Assembly (NCBI RefSeq): GCF_022965805.1
Contig: NC_133101.1
Span: forward strand, 13,487,054 to 13,551,053
Source: Primulina eburnea
Lineage: Eukaryota; Streptophyta; Magnoliopsida; Lamiales; Gesneriaceae
Length of the DNA stretch: 64,000 nt
Direction of reading: 5' to 3'
A model generated the notes under the pieces. That model was not told where the DNA came from and made no database searches. It saw only the letters and a program-made list of their open reading frames with translations. Each line of letters starts with the position of its first letter. Positions within the stretch are counted from its first letter, which is position 1. Of the stretch, positions 45,872 to 54,848 are shown in pieces. Made by a program: the position numbers and the translations under genes.

Positions 45872-47040
45872 TGAAGAACCTAAAGGGGGGGTGAATAGGT
45901 TCTTTAAGGCTCTTTAGCGTTTTTAAAACGAGTTTGCAAAAATTGCAAGCGGAAGACTTGAGGGACAATCACAAATAAATACGATAAATGAATGCGTAAA
46001 GTAAGTGCGTAAAATAAATGCGTAATTTAAATGCAATAAAGTAAATGCGTAAAGTAAAGAGGGATAGAGATGTTTATGGAAGTTCGATGAAGAATCGTCT
46101 ACGTCTCCCCTTCTCGATGAGGATCGAGGTATCACTATAACGACTTGGCTTTAGGAGCTCCAAGCTAGCTTTTACAACCACGCCTCGATGCGTCTACTTG
46201 GCCTTGAGGGCTCCAAGGATAGCCACGAACTTTACAACCCACTGGAGAGTATTACTTTCACTCTTTTTCTACAACTCTCTTGATATTACAACTCTTTTAA
46301 TCAACGCACACCAGAGATAGTAGAAAGCTTTGTAAGAGACAAGAGAGAATGGAGTGGGATTGTTGAGAATGCATCCTCAAAGGCCTATTTATACTAGTCT
46401 TGGACGCCAAGGTTCGGATCTTCTGTTTATGCTTCGGAACTTCCGATGTGATTGAAATCAATTTGCGTAATTCTGGAATGACTTCGGATCTTCCGTTCTT
46501 GACTTCGTAGGGTCCGAACATATGCTTCGGAGGGACCGATCAAACTTCGTTTCTTCCGAACAATTCTTTCAGACAGTGTATGAACAACTTCAGAAGGTCC
46601 GAACTCCAGTTCGTACCGTCCGAACATTCCCGCGTTCCGGAGATTTGAAATCTTCAACACTTCGTAGCTTCCGATCATGTCCATCGTAGCGTTCGAAATC
46701 TACTCAATCAACAGTCAGATCAATTGTCTCCGGATTGAAGTGATTTGATTGCTTGTGTTCGGAACGTCCGATCCAGTCTTCGGAACGTCCGACCTTGCTC
46801 CTCGCAGCTTCCGAACATCTTCTATTTTGCTTTTGATTGGCACAATTTTGGAACGTCCGAACCAAATTTCGGATCTTCCAAACGTAACCTTGTTCTTAAT
46901 TTCCTGCATGCCTCAATATAAAACATTAGTACATTTTTAAGCCAAGTTTTGGTATCATCAAAACAAAAACTTTAGGATATGTTACAGCATTAAAAACATT
47001 AATCTCATCCTCGAGATTTGTATGCGTTTAAGGCGTAACA
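45872..47040 (-). repeat. 3' LTR of copia E (1169 bp)
   Basis: Plus-strand edges are TGAAGAACC and GGCGTAACA. It contains an array of TTCGGA and TCCGAA motifs (46405-46880), a TATA box on the minus strand at 46384-46393 and the polypurine tract just outside (47041-47053). Confidence 0.95.
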
Positions 47041-47053
47041 ATCTCCCCTTTTT
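47041..47053 (-). promoter_or_regulatory. Polypurine tract of copia E
   Basis: Minus strand AAAAAGGGGAGAT directly before the 3' LTR start TGTTACGCC. Confidence 0.85.
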
Positions 47054-47349
47054 GATGGTCACAAAACTTGGTTAAAAATTGAGAAACAATAATCAACATA
47101 ATCTAAATGTTAATAAATAACTCCCCCTTAATCAAATAACAAATCTAAGAGGTTGAATTAAGGCGAATTTATTTAATAACCATTTAATAACAATTTTAAC
47201 CAAATAAATTCTCCCCTTTTTTGCGATAATCAAAAAGACATAAGCATAAAGAGAGACAAATAAACAGGTAAAATATCCACTAATAAATGCAAGTCTTTTA
47301 TACAATGATGCATAAAGATAAAATAAACAAAAAATAACAAAAACATAAG

Positions 47350-48621
47350 CTAAGAATCCGCATCCCGCGACTCTTTATGGCTCCTCATCTCAGCCTCGAT
47401 GGAATCAAGACGCGAGGAAGTCTCAGTATGATGGCGCTCTAAGACAGACTCCAAAAGAGAGAAACGAGTGTCGAAACGAGTCTCCAGTCGCTCGAGATTC
47501 TCGAAAATCCGATCGAAGGGTCCAGAGGGAGCAGACGGAGTGAAGCCATGAGGAAGGTCATCAATGGTCAACAAAGGAGTGTTAATAGGGTCGGGACCAC
47601 GCTGCTGGGATGTAGAGGGAATATCAGACGAAGGGGTAGGAGTGGTACCCGTAGTAGGAGGACCAGCGGGAAATACTCTCGTCTGAACGTGAGGAGGAAG
47701 AAGACCGAAGGGAACATAAAAGTGTTCGGTCGGACGATAGGACGCAAAGATGCGATCCTTGTCGACGACCAAAGAGGATAAGACGGGATTCCAAGAGAGT
47801 CCCATCTTAACAACGGTATCATGGTCGATAGTCTCGTGGGGAGAAATAGACACGGATTCTTCACCTGCAAAGTCAATGTCCAAATGGGCGAGAATCCGGT
47901 TGATGAACCGGCCAAACGGAAAAGAGACGCGAGTAGAAGTAGCCGCGTACTCCATGGCGAACATAAGAAAACGGGGAAGGTTAAAAGGGCGCTGGGAGAC
48001 TAAGTAATAGAGAATGTATAGATCGAGATACTTGCAAGTGGAGAGGTCTCCACTGCGAGGAACAATGGAAGAAGTGATAAGCTTTTGAACAAGCTGAAGC
48101 TGAGGAGGAAGGTCCTTCGCATGAGGACGGTCATCGGCAGGAGTAGGCGGACGACCGAAGATGGTGGTCAAGGCAGTGACTTGATCAAAAGTGGGGTCAT
48201 TCGCAGTCCAAGACTGAGAAAAGAACTCACTCGGTCCGTCTTGAGGAAGATCGAACCAAGTAGAGAGGTCGGCGGTAGAAAAAGAAATGAACCGACCCTG
48301 AACAATGGTAACAACACGAGTGTCATCACCACCAACAACTAGGGAAAAGTTCGCATAGAACTGATGCATGAGAGAGGGGTAGATGAGATCGAGTACGGAA
48401 GGTAGAAAAAAATTTCCCCAACGTTGAGACTCAATAAAAGTAATCAACGTAAAGGAATTCGCACGGAGGTATTCGGTGTGAAGGGTAAGACCAGGCAGAA
48501 TGTTACGGGTTTCGAATTCAGGTGGGGTAGGACGAGGGTTGGGTGGTTGGTTAAGATCATGGTGAAAGGCACCGTGACGAGGGCGAACATTTCGGCCAGC
48601 TGCGTTACGGCGCGGAGGCAT
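47350..48621 (-). CDS. Copia E extra ORF, 423 aa, intact
   Basis: An uninterrupted sense ORF between RNase H and the 3' LTR, while pol of the same element is broken. The N-terminus is basic and Pro/Asn-rich (MPPRRNAAGRNVRPRHG). A globular part of about 270 residues includes QFYANFSLV (FY at 88-89), a strand GRFISFSTADL and FDLPQDG (LP at 125-126). A Pro/Thr-rich linker and a C-terminal coiled-coil-like segment follow (IFENLERLETRFDTRF to about 415). The pattern resembles the plant 'putative transposon protein' domain and the extra ORF of copia A. There is no signal peptide or membrane segment, so it is not envelope-like by sequence. The biochemical role is unknown. Confidence 0.72.
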   Translation of the reverse strand: MPPRRNAAGRNVRPRHGAFHHDLNQPPNPRPTPPEFETRNILPGLTLHTEYLRANSFTLITFIESQRWGNFFLPSVLDLIYPSLMHQFYANFSLVVGGDDTRVVTIVQGRFISFSTADLSTWFDLPQDGPSEFFSQSWTANDPTFDQVTALTTIFGRPPTPADDRPHAKDLPPQLQLVQKLITSSIVPRSGDLSTCKYLDLYILYYLVSQRPFNLPRFLMFAMEYAATSTRVSFPFGRFINRILAHLDIDFAGEESVSISPHETIDHDTVVKMGLSWNPVLSSLVVDKDRIFASYRPTEHFYVPFGLLPPHVQTRVFPAGPPTTGTTPTPSSDIPSTSQQRGPDPINTPLLTIDDLPHGFTPSAPSGPFDRIFENLERLETRFDTRFSLLESVLERHHTETSSRLDSIEAEMRSHKESRDADS

Positions 48622-49219
48622 AGTGAGTAGCGGGTGTTTTGTGTGGGGAAAGAAAGAAGGATGTGAATTAGCAAATGAATCAGAGGATCCGAACGCCTAT
48701 TTATAGGTCATGTTCGGACGTTCCGAACATGAGTTCGGAAGGTCCGGAATGCGAACAGATCGGTTATCTGGCAAGACGTTCGGACGATCCGATTAACAAT
48801 CGGACATTCTGATCCTAGAACGGAGGTTACGATAAGTAAACGGAGGGTCCGAAGTCCGACAGTCAGGCATTGGGAAGGCGCGAACATTAAATGATATCGG
48901 AAGGAGGTTCGGACGATCTGATGTGTGTTCGGATGGTCCGAAGAGTGAATCGGAGGTTCTGGAACCTATGGTCAGGTTCGGACGATCCGAACACGTTCTG
49001 TGGATCCGAAGTGAAACGAAGCATTCGAATAAGGAACGGTGATTCCGAAGTAGCCAAGATGAGGAACACCTAAAATTTAAAATATTTAGCACATAAATGA
49101 ATGTTGAGCCATAATTATGGATAAATACAATTAATTTGTATTATCCGACATTATAATGCTCACATTAATAATACTCCCCCTCAATTTAACAAATATGTAC
49201 GAGAGTATTTGACTAATGT
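48622..49219 (-). other. Copia E spacer with TTCGGA/TCCGAA motif array
   Basis: Between RNase H and the extra ORF. About 340 bases (48705-49045) carry the same TTCGGA...TCCGAA motifs as the LTR, immediately upstream (minus sense) of the extra ORF. An A/T-rich stretch (TTATAGGTC context near 48700) lies between the array and the ATG at 48621, so an internal promoter is possible. Confidence 0.5.
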
Positions 49220-49645
49220 TTACAACTCAATCATGCCAAGTTCACCACGCAAACGAGTAAAAGTAGATTCATCTAGTGGTTTTGTAAAAATATCAGCAAT
49301 TTGATTCTTGGTGTCAACATAGTGAAGTTCAACATCATTTTGCTCAATGTGATCACGAATAAAATGATGTCTAATGTCAATATGTTTAGTACGAGAATGT
49401 TGAACTAGATTCTTTGTTAGACATATGGTGCTTGTATTATCACAAAAGATTGGAATTTTTGAAAAAGTAACACCATAGTCGAGTAATTGATACTTCATCC
49501 AAAGAATTTGTGCACAACAACTACCGGCAGCCATATACTCGGCCTCGGTCGTTGAAAGGGCAACACAGTTTTGTTTTTTTGAAAACCATGACACCAAGCA
49601 ATTTCCCAAAAAGAAACAAGTACCACTAGTGCTCTTTCTATCCAC
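49220..49645 (-). pseudogene. Copia E RNase H, C-terminal part
   Basis: Reads [62 protein letters not shown] and the terminal IADIFTKPL, ending GMIEL. The domain end is intact, but it is cut off from RT by a stop near 49733. Confidence 0.88.
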
Positions 49646-49732
49646 CTTATATCCTCCAAAGTCGGCATCACAGTAAGCTTTTAAATCGAAAAATGAGTTC
49701 TTAGAATACCATAATCCGAGATTTGGAGTATT

Positions 49733-50464
49733 TTAAAGATATTTGAAAATGCGTTTTAAGGCGAATAAGTGTGATTCCTTTGGACATGATTGAAATCGTG
49801 CACACAAGCAAACACTAAACATAATGTCAGGTCTACTAGCAGTCGCATAGAGTAGGGAGCCAATCATGCTACGAAATAACTTTTGGTCAACAGGTTTACC
49901 TCCCTCATCTTTGTCGAGTCTGACTGTCGTGCTAATAGGTGTGGATGAGGCTTTGGAAGACTCCATTCCAAACTTTTTGAGCATCTCCTTGATGTACTTC
50001 CCTTGGTTGACAAAGAAACCATCCTTGCATTGCTTGATTTGGAGACCAAGGAAGTAGTTGAGCTCGCCCATCATGCTCATCTCAAAGTGATCCTGCATAA
50101 GCTTCGAAAAATCTCTACACAAGTGTTCATTAGTTGCACCAAAAATAATATCATCTACATATATTTGTACTATCAGCAAATCATTATCTTTAGTCAAGGT
50201 AAACAAGGTAATATCAACTTTACCCCTACAAAAACCATTAGACAGCAAGAAAGTAGACAATTTCTCATACCAAGCTCTAGGAGCTTGTTTCAAACCATAC
50301 AAAGCCTTATCAAGTTTATACACATAATCAGATGAGTGCACATCTTCAAAACCAACAGGTTGCTCAACATACACTTCTTCTTTCAAATCACCATTAAGAA
50401 AAGCACTTTTAACATCCATTTGAAACAATTTAAAGTCTCTAGAGCAAGCAAAAGCAAGTAGCAT
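49733..50464 (-). pseudogene. Copia E reverse transcriptase, C-terminal part
   Basis: Reads [32 protein letters not shown], the catalytic YVDD (codons 50150-50161), GELNYFLGLQIKQ and ASRPDIMFSVCLCARFQ. It ends FKYL-stop where the family reads YLKGT. The upstream break is the stop at 50525. Confidence 0.9.
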
Positions 50465-50524
50465 GCGAATGGATTCTAGTCTAGCAACAGGGGCATAAGT
50501 CTCATCATAATCAATTCCCTCTTC

Positions 50525-50917
50525 TTAACTATATCCTTTAGCTACTAGCCTAGATTTATTTCTAGTGATTGTACCATGCTCATCTAACTTGTTCCTAAAT
50601 ACCCATTTAGTTCCTATGACAGGTCTATCAGTGGGTCTGGGTACAAGATTCCAAACTTTATTCCTTCTAAATTCATTTAGTTCATCTTGCATAGCAATAA
50701 TCCAAGAATCATCAAGTAAAGCTTCTTCTATGTTCTTAGGCTCTATGTGAGAAAGAAAATCAAGATAATTGCACATATTAGAAGAGCGAGTAGATACTCC
50801 CTTCGATGGGCTACCAATGATGAGGTCCATGGGATGATCCTTGTGCGTAGTCCACTCCTTCGGAAGAGGTGCGTCCTCTTGATCTTTAGGAACATCATCT
50901 AGGCTTGTGGACTCCAA
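50525..50917 (-). pseudogene. Copia E reverse transcriptase, N-terminal part
   Basis: Reads an acidic linker, [38 protein letters not shown] and RLVAKGYS followed by TAA where Q-E-E-G-I-D-Y-D-E is expected (CAA to TAA). The rest of RT follows in frame. Confidence 0.88.
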
Positions 50918-50934
50918 CTCTTCGCCAAGGATAT

Positions 50935-52092
50935 CTATATCATCATCATCAAAAACAACAGGTCTTTGTCCGATTTAGCATCGAACTTACCCAGGTTGTC
51001 CTTACCATTGTTGTGGATGAAGCATTTTGATCCAAAAGCGCGGAAGTAAGAAATGTTAGGCTTTCTTCCTCTCCATAGTTCGTATGGAGTTTTCTTGAGA
51101 ATTGGCCTTATTGATACGCGATTGATGATGTAACAAGCAGAACTCATCGCTTCAGCCCAAAAATATTTTGGTAGAGAATGCTCACATAGCATGGTCCTTG
51201 CAATCTCTACTAGGGTCCTATTCTTCCTCTCAACGACACCGTTTTGTTGAGGAGTTCTAGGACAAGAAAAGTTGTGACCAATGCCTTTGTCTTGACAAAA
51301 AATTGAAAAATTTTCATTTTGAAATTCCGTTCCGTGGTCACTACGGATTTGTTTGATCAAAAGATTTTTCTCATTTTCAACCTTGTTGACAAAAATTTTG
51401 AAATGATCAAAGGCATCACTTTTATGGGCTAAAAACAATGTCCAAGTAAAACGTGAAAAATCATCCACAATGACAAAAGCATAGGATTTACCTCCTAGAC
51501 TAGTTGTCCTCGAGGGACCACATAAATCTAGGTGAAGTAATTCAAGGGGCATAGAAGTGGATACAAAATTTTTATTTTTGAAAGATTCCTTTGTGTGTTT
51601 ACCAAGTTGACAAGCATCACAAAAAGAATCTAATTTTAAATTCAGCTTTGGCATTCCGGAAACTAGGTCAAGTTTTAAAAGTTTTTCTATGGTGCTCATC
51701 CCAACATGACCAAGTCGTCTATGCCAAAGAATGTTGTCATCAACATTTAATGTTACAAGGCTTTTTATTTTTGAAAAAGATGAAATCTTTAAATCGACCT
51801 TGTAAACATTTTCACTTCTATAACCTTTGAAACTAATGGATTTGTCAGTTGTGAGTGATACAGTGCAATCGTGTGGTGTGAATTTGACTTCATAACCCCT
51901 ATCGCACAATTGACTAATGCTTAGGAGGTTATGTTTAAGTCCTTTCACAAGAAGTACATCATCAATAATAGTAGAGTTAGATATACCTATTGAGCCGATG
52001 CCTTCTATGATCTCTTTGCTGTTGTCTCCAAAGGTCACCGATCCCTTTTCTTTTGGTTGAATGGATTGTAGCAGCTTCTTTTCTCCCGTCAT
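50935..52092 (-). pseudogene. Copia E protease end, pre-integrase and integrase
   Basis: Protease DSGCSRHMTG lies at the upstream edge of this frame. The GAG-pre-integrase zinc region is LWHRRLGHVG...CDACQLGKHTKESF. The integrase core has LHLDLCGPSRT, FVIVDDFSRFTW, IRSDHGTEFQNE and PRTPQQNGVVERKNRTL (DDE present). The C-terminal part is shortened: after FDAKSDKD the sequence jumps to VVFDDDD, losing the segment FLGYS...ESIHV that copia A retains, and the frame changes. Confidence 0.9.
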
Positions 52093-52589
52093 GTGTCGAG
52101 AGCATCCACTGTCAAGATACCAAGTGCTCGATGACTTGTCTCCCCTTTGTCCCTACAAGATTGAGATATAATTTGATAGTTGGTACACGTTTCTTTGGGT
52201 CCTTTGATGTTAGTAGTAGTTGGGGATTTGGGGATCCATTTCCAATAACTATTCTTATTGTGTTGGTGTCTAAGTTTCTTGCATTTAGGTCTTATGTGGC
52301 CTATCTTACAACAGTAAGTGCATGTGGGTGGTGTTCTTAGTTTTGCCTTTGCGATAAGACTAGCGAAGTTGACTGATTTCTTTTCATATCCTAGACCTCC
52401 TTTGTCGAAGTTACACCTTTGCATGCTCAAGAGGTTTTCTAGTTTACCGCTACTCACATTGAACTTGTTGAAGGCTTTCTCTAAGTCTCTTAGGTTTGTC
52501 TTGAGCCTAGTGTTGTCATGCATCCTAGCTTCTAGTTCAGTTTTAAGTTGCTTATTCTCATTTCTAAGTGACTTAGCCATATTGTACAT
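52089..52589 (-). pseudogene. Copia E gag C-terminal region with second zinc knuckle
   Basis: A coiled-coil-like stretch (LRNENKQLKTELEARMH, LEKAFNKFNV) is followed by a CCHC motif CTYCCKIGHIRPKC. The frame then departs from the protease: DSGCSRHM is read in another phase, and an in-frame TAG lies just upstream, so a small indel near 52150 is likely. Together with the upstream gag ORF this gives two knuckles in one element. Confidence 0.75.
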
Positions 52590-52610
52590 ACTAGTGTAAG
52601 CGGAGAGTAA

Positions 52611-53639
52611 TTATTCATAAGAGGGTACCTCGTCGTTATCCGAGTCGGTCAGATGATCCTCCTTCGCCATGAAGCATAGGGTAGACTCCTCTTCGTTGTC
52701 CCTGTCACTCCACGTGGCTAGAAGGGCCTTCTTCTTGTCTTTGCCGGCCTTCTTCTTGGAGGGACACTCGTTTGCATAGTGACCCTTTTGTTGACAGTTG
52801 TAGCAGGTCACTTCCTTCTCAATCTTTTTGTCCTTCTTGTTGAAGTTGGAACTCCGCATGAATCTTTTGAACTTTCTAGTGAGGAGTGCCATTTCTTCAT
52901 CGTCGCTATCTTCAAGTTGACTGGTCAAGGCGATCCCTTTCGCCTTTACTTTGTCGTCATCTTTCTTTGTCTCCTTCCGGGTAGATACTTCAAGTTCATG
53001 GGTCTTTAGGGTCCCATGAAGTTGATCAAGGTCGTAGGATGCCGCATCTCCCTTGTTGGATTCAATGATAGCCGTGCGCTTTGCATCACATTCCGTCGGT
53101 AGTGCTCGAAGGGCTCTCCTCCACACTTGTTTAGTTGGGTAGTTCTCACCAAGTTGGGCAAGCTCATTGATGATTTGGGTGAGCCGCCGGAACATGGTGT
53201 CGATATCCTCCTTGGGTTCCATCTCAAAGGTCTCGTACTTGAGTTGGAGAAGATCTATCTTCGTTTCTTTGACTTGATTGGTTCCCTCGTGGCAAATCTC
53301 CAATTTGTCCCAAATCTCTTTGGCGGAGGTGCAAGCCGAGATTCGGTTGTATTCATTCATATCTAGGGAACAATGAAGAATATTCATAGCTTTAGCATTT
53401 TGAGAGATAAGTTTCATATCGTCCTTGGTGAGGTCATCCATTCCCTTAGGAATTTCCTTATCATCCACCGTTTTCATGGGGATATAGGGACCTTTCACCG
53501 TTATTTTCCAAAGGTCGTAATCGACGGATTGGATGTATAGAGATATTCTATTCTTCCAATATCCGTAATTAGTACCATTGAAAAGAGGGGGACGATTTGT
53601 GGATTGTCCTTGGGCATACTCGCTTGCTAGATTGGCCAT
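52611..53639 (-). CDS. Copia E gag
   Basis: I chose the ATG at 53639-53637 (MANLASEYAQGQSTNRPP), 41 bases from the 5' LTR, over an upstream in-frame Met whose codons overlap the primer site region. Domains: PLFNGTNYGYWKNRI at the start, the gag core with DDLTKDDMKLISQNAKAMN and AKEIWDKLEICHEGT, ETFEMEPKEDIDTMFRRL, and a CCHC knuckle CYNCQQKGHYANEC. The open frame ends DNDEVPSYE-stop before the second gag block, so gag itself appears translatable. It packages the RNA in virus-like particles in known copia elements. Confidence 0.88.
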   Translation of the reverse strand: MANLASEYAQGQSTNRPPLFNGTNYGYWKNRISLYIQSVDYDLWKITVKGPYIPMKTVDDKEIPKGMDDLTKDDMKLISQNAKAMNILHCSLDMNEYNRISACTSAKEIWDKLEICHEGTNQVKETKIDLLQLKYETFEMEPKEDIDTMFRRLTQIINELAQLGENYPTKQVWRRALRALPTECDAKRTAIIESNKGDAASYDLDQLHGTLKTHELEVSTRKETKKDDDKVKAKGIALTSQLEDSDDEEMALLTRKFKRFMRSSNFNKKDKKIEKEVTCYNCQQKGHYANECPSKKKAGKDKKKALLATWSDRDNEEESTLCFMAKEDHLTDSDNDEVPSYE

Positions 53640-53661
53640 TTTTAAAAGATTTTGAAAAAAA

Positions 53662-53677
53662 CCTGGCTCTGATACCA
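53662..53677 (-). promoter_or_regulatory. Primer binding site, copia E
   Basis: TGGTATCAGAGCCAGG on the minus strand is complementary to initiator methionine tRNA. It lies two bases from the 5' LTR edge at 53680. Confidence 0.92.
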
Positions 53678-53679
53678 CT

Positions 53680-54848
53680 TGAAGAACCTAAAGGGGGGGT
53701 GAATAGGTTCTTTAAGGCCCTTTAGCGTTTTTAAAACGAGTTTGCAAAAATTTCAAGCGGAAGACTTGAGGGACAATCACAAATAAATACGATAAATGAA
53801 TGCGTAAAGTAAGTGCGTAAAATAAATGCGTAATTTAAATGCAATAAAGTAAATGCGTAAAGTAAAGAGGGATAGAGATGTTTATGGAAGTTCGACGAAG
53901 AATCGTCTACGTCTCCCCTTCTCGATGAGGATCGAGGTATCACTATAACGACTTGGCTTTAGGAGCTCCAAGCTAGCTTTTACAACCACGCCTCGATGCG
54001 TCTACTTGGCCTTGAGGGCTCCAAGGATAGCCACGAACTTTACAACCCACTCGAGAGTATTACTTTCACTCTTTTTCTACAACTCTTTTGATATTACAAC
54101 TCTTTTAATCAACGCACACAAGAGATAGTAGAAAGCTTTGTAAGAGACAAGAGAGAATGGAGTGGGATTGTTGAGAATGCATCCTCAAAGGCCTATTTAT
54201 ACTAGTCTTGGACGCCAAGGTTCGGATCTTCTGTTTATGCTTCGGAACTTCCGATGTGATTGAAATCAATTTGCGTAATTCTGGAATGACTTCGGATCTT
54301 CCGTTCTTGACTTCGTAGGGTCCGAACATATGCTTCGGAGGGACCGATCAAACTTCGTTTCTTCCGAACAATTCTTTCAGACAGTGTATGAACAACTTCG
54401 GAAGGTCCGAACTCCAGTTCGTACCGTCCGAACATTCCCGTGTTCCGGAGATTTGAAATCTTCAACACTTCGTAGCTTCCGATCATGTCCATCGTAGCGT
54501 CCGAAATCTACTCAATCAACAGTCAGATCAATTGTCTCCGGATTGAAGTGATTTGATTGCTTGTGTTCGGAACGTCCGATCCAGTCTTCGGAACGTCCGA
54601 CCTTGCTCCTCGCAGCTTCCGAACAGCTTCTATTTTGCTTCTGATTGGCACAATTTCGGAACGTCCGAACCAAATTTCGGATCTTCCGAACGTAACCTTG
54701 TTCGTAATTTCCTGCATGCCTCAATATAAAACATTAGTACATTTTTAAGCCAAGTTTTGGTATCATCAAAACAAAAACTTTGGGATATGTTACAGCATTA
54801 AAAACATTAATCTCAACCTCGAGATTTGTATGCGTTTAAGGCGTAACA
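53680..54848 (-). repeat. 5' LTR of copia E (1169 bp)
   Basis: Equal in length to the 3' LTR, with about 16 substitutions and no indels noticed by eye. It is the promoter-bearing LTR. The TTCGGA/TCCGAA array (54215-54690) lies upstream of, and partly around, the TATA box in minus-strand sense. Confidence 0.95.
54192..54201 (-). promoter_or_regulatory. TATA box of copia E 5' LTR
   Basis: Minus strand TATAAATAGG, immediately downstream of the palindrome array. Transcription would start about 30 bases further, near 54160. Confidence 0.7.

Larger units (their letters stand above)
45872..54848 (-). mobile_element. Complete Ty1/copia element E (8977 bp)
   Basis: A minus-oriented element with LTRs at 45872-47040 and 53680-54848, each 1169 bp and about 1-2% different by eye. 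It is bounded by target duplication GTGCC (45867-45871 and 54849-54853) within the integrase of gypsy D. It has a primer site, gag, protease-integrase, RT, RNase H, an extra ORF and a polypurine tract. Internal stops and a deletion damage pol. It is the most recent structurally complete insertion in the window. Confidence 0.95.

Noticed and set aside
47548..48630. Several plus-strand frames (60-85 codons) opposite the copia E extra ORF
   Set aside because: Arg-rich shadows of a real 423-codon ORF on the other strand.
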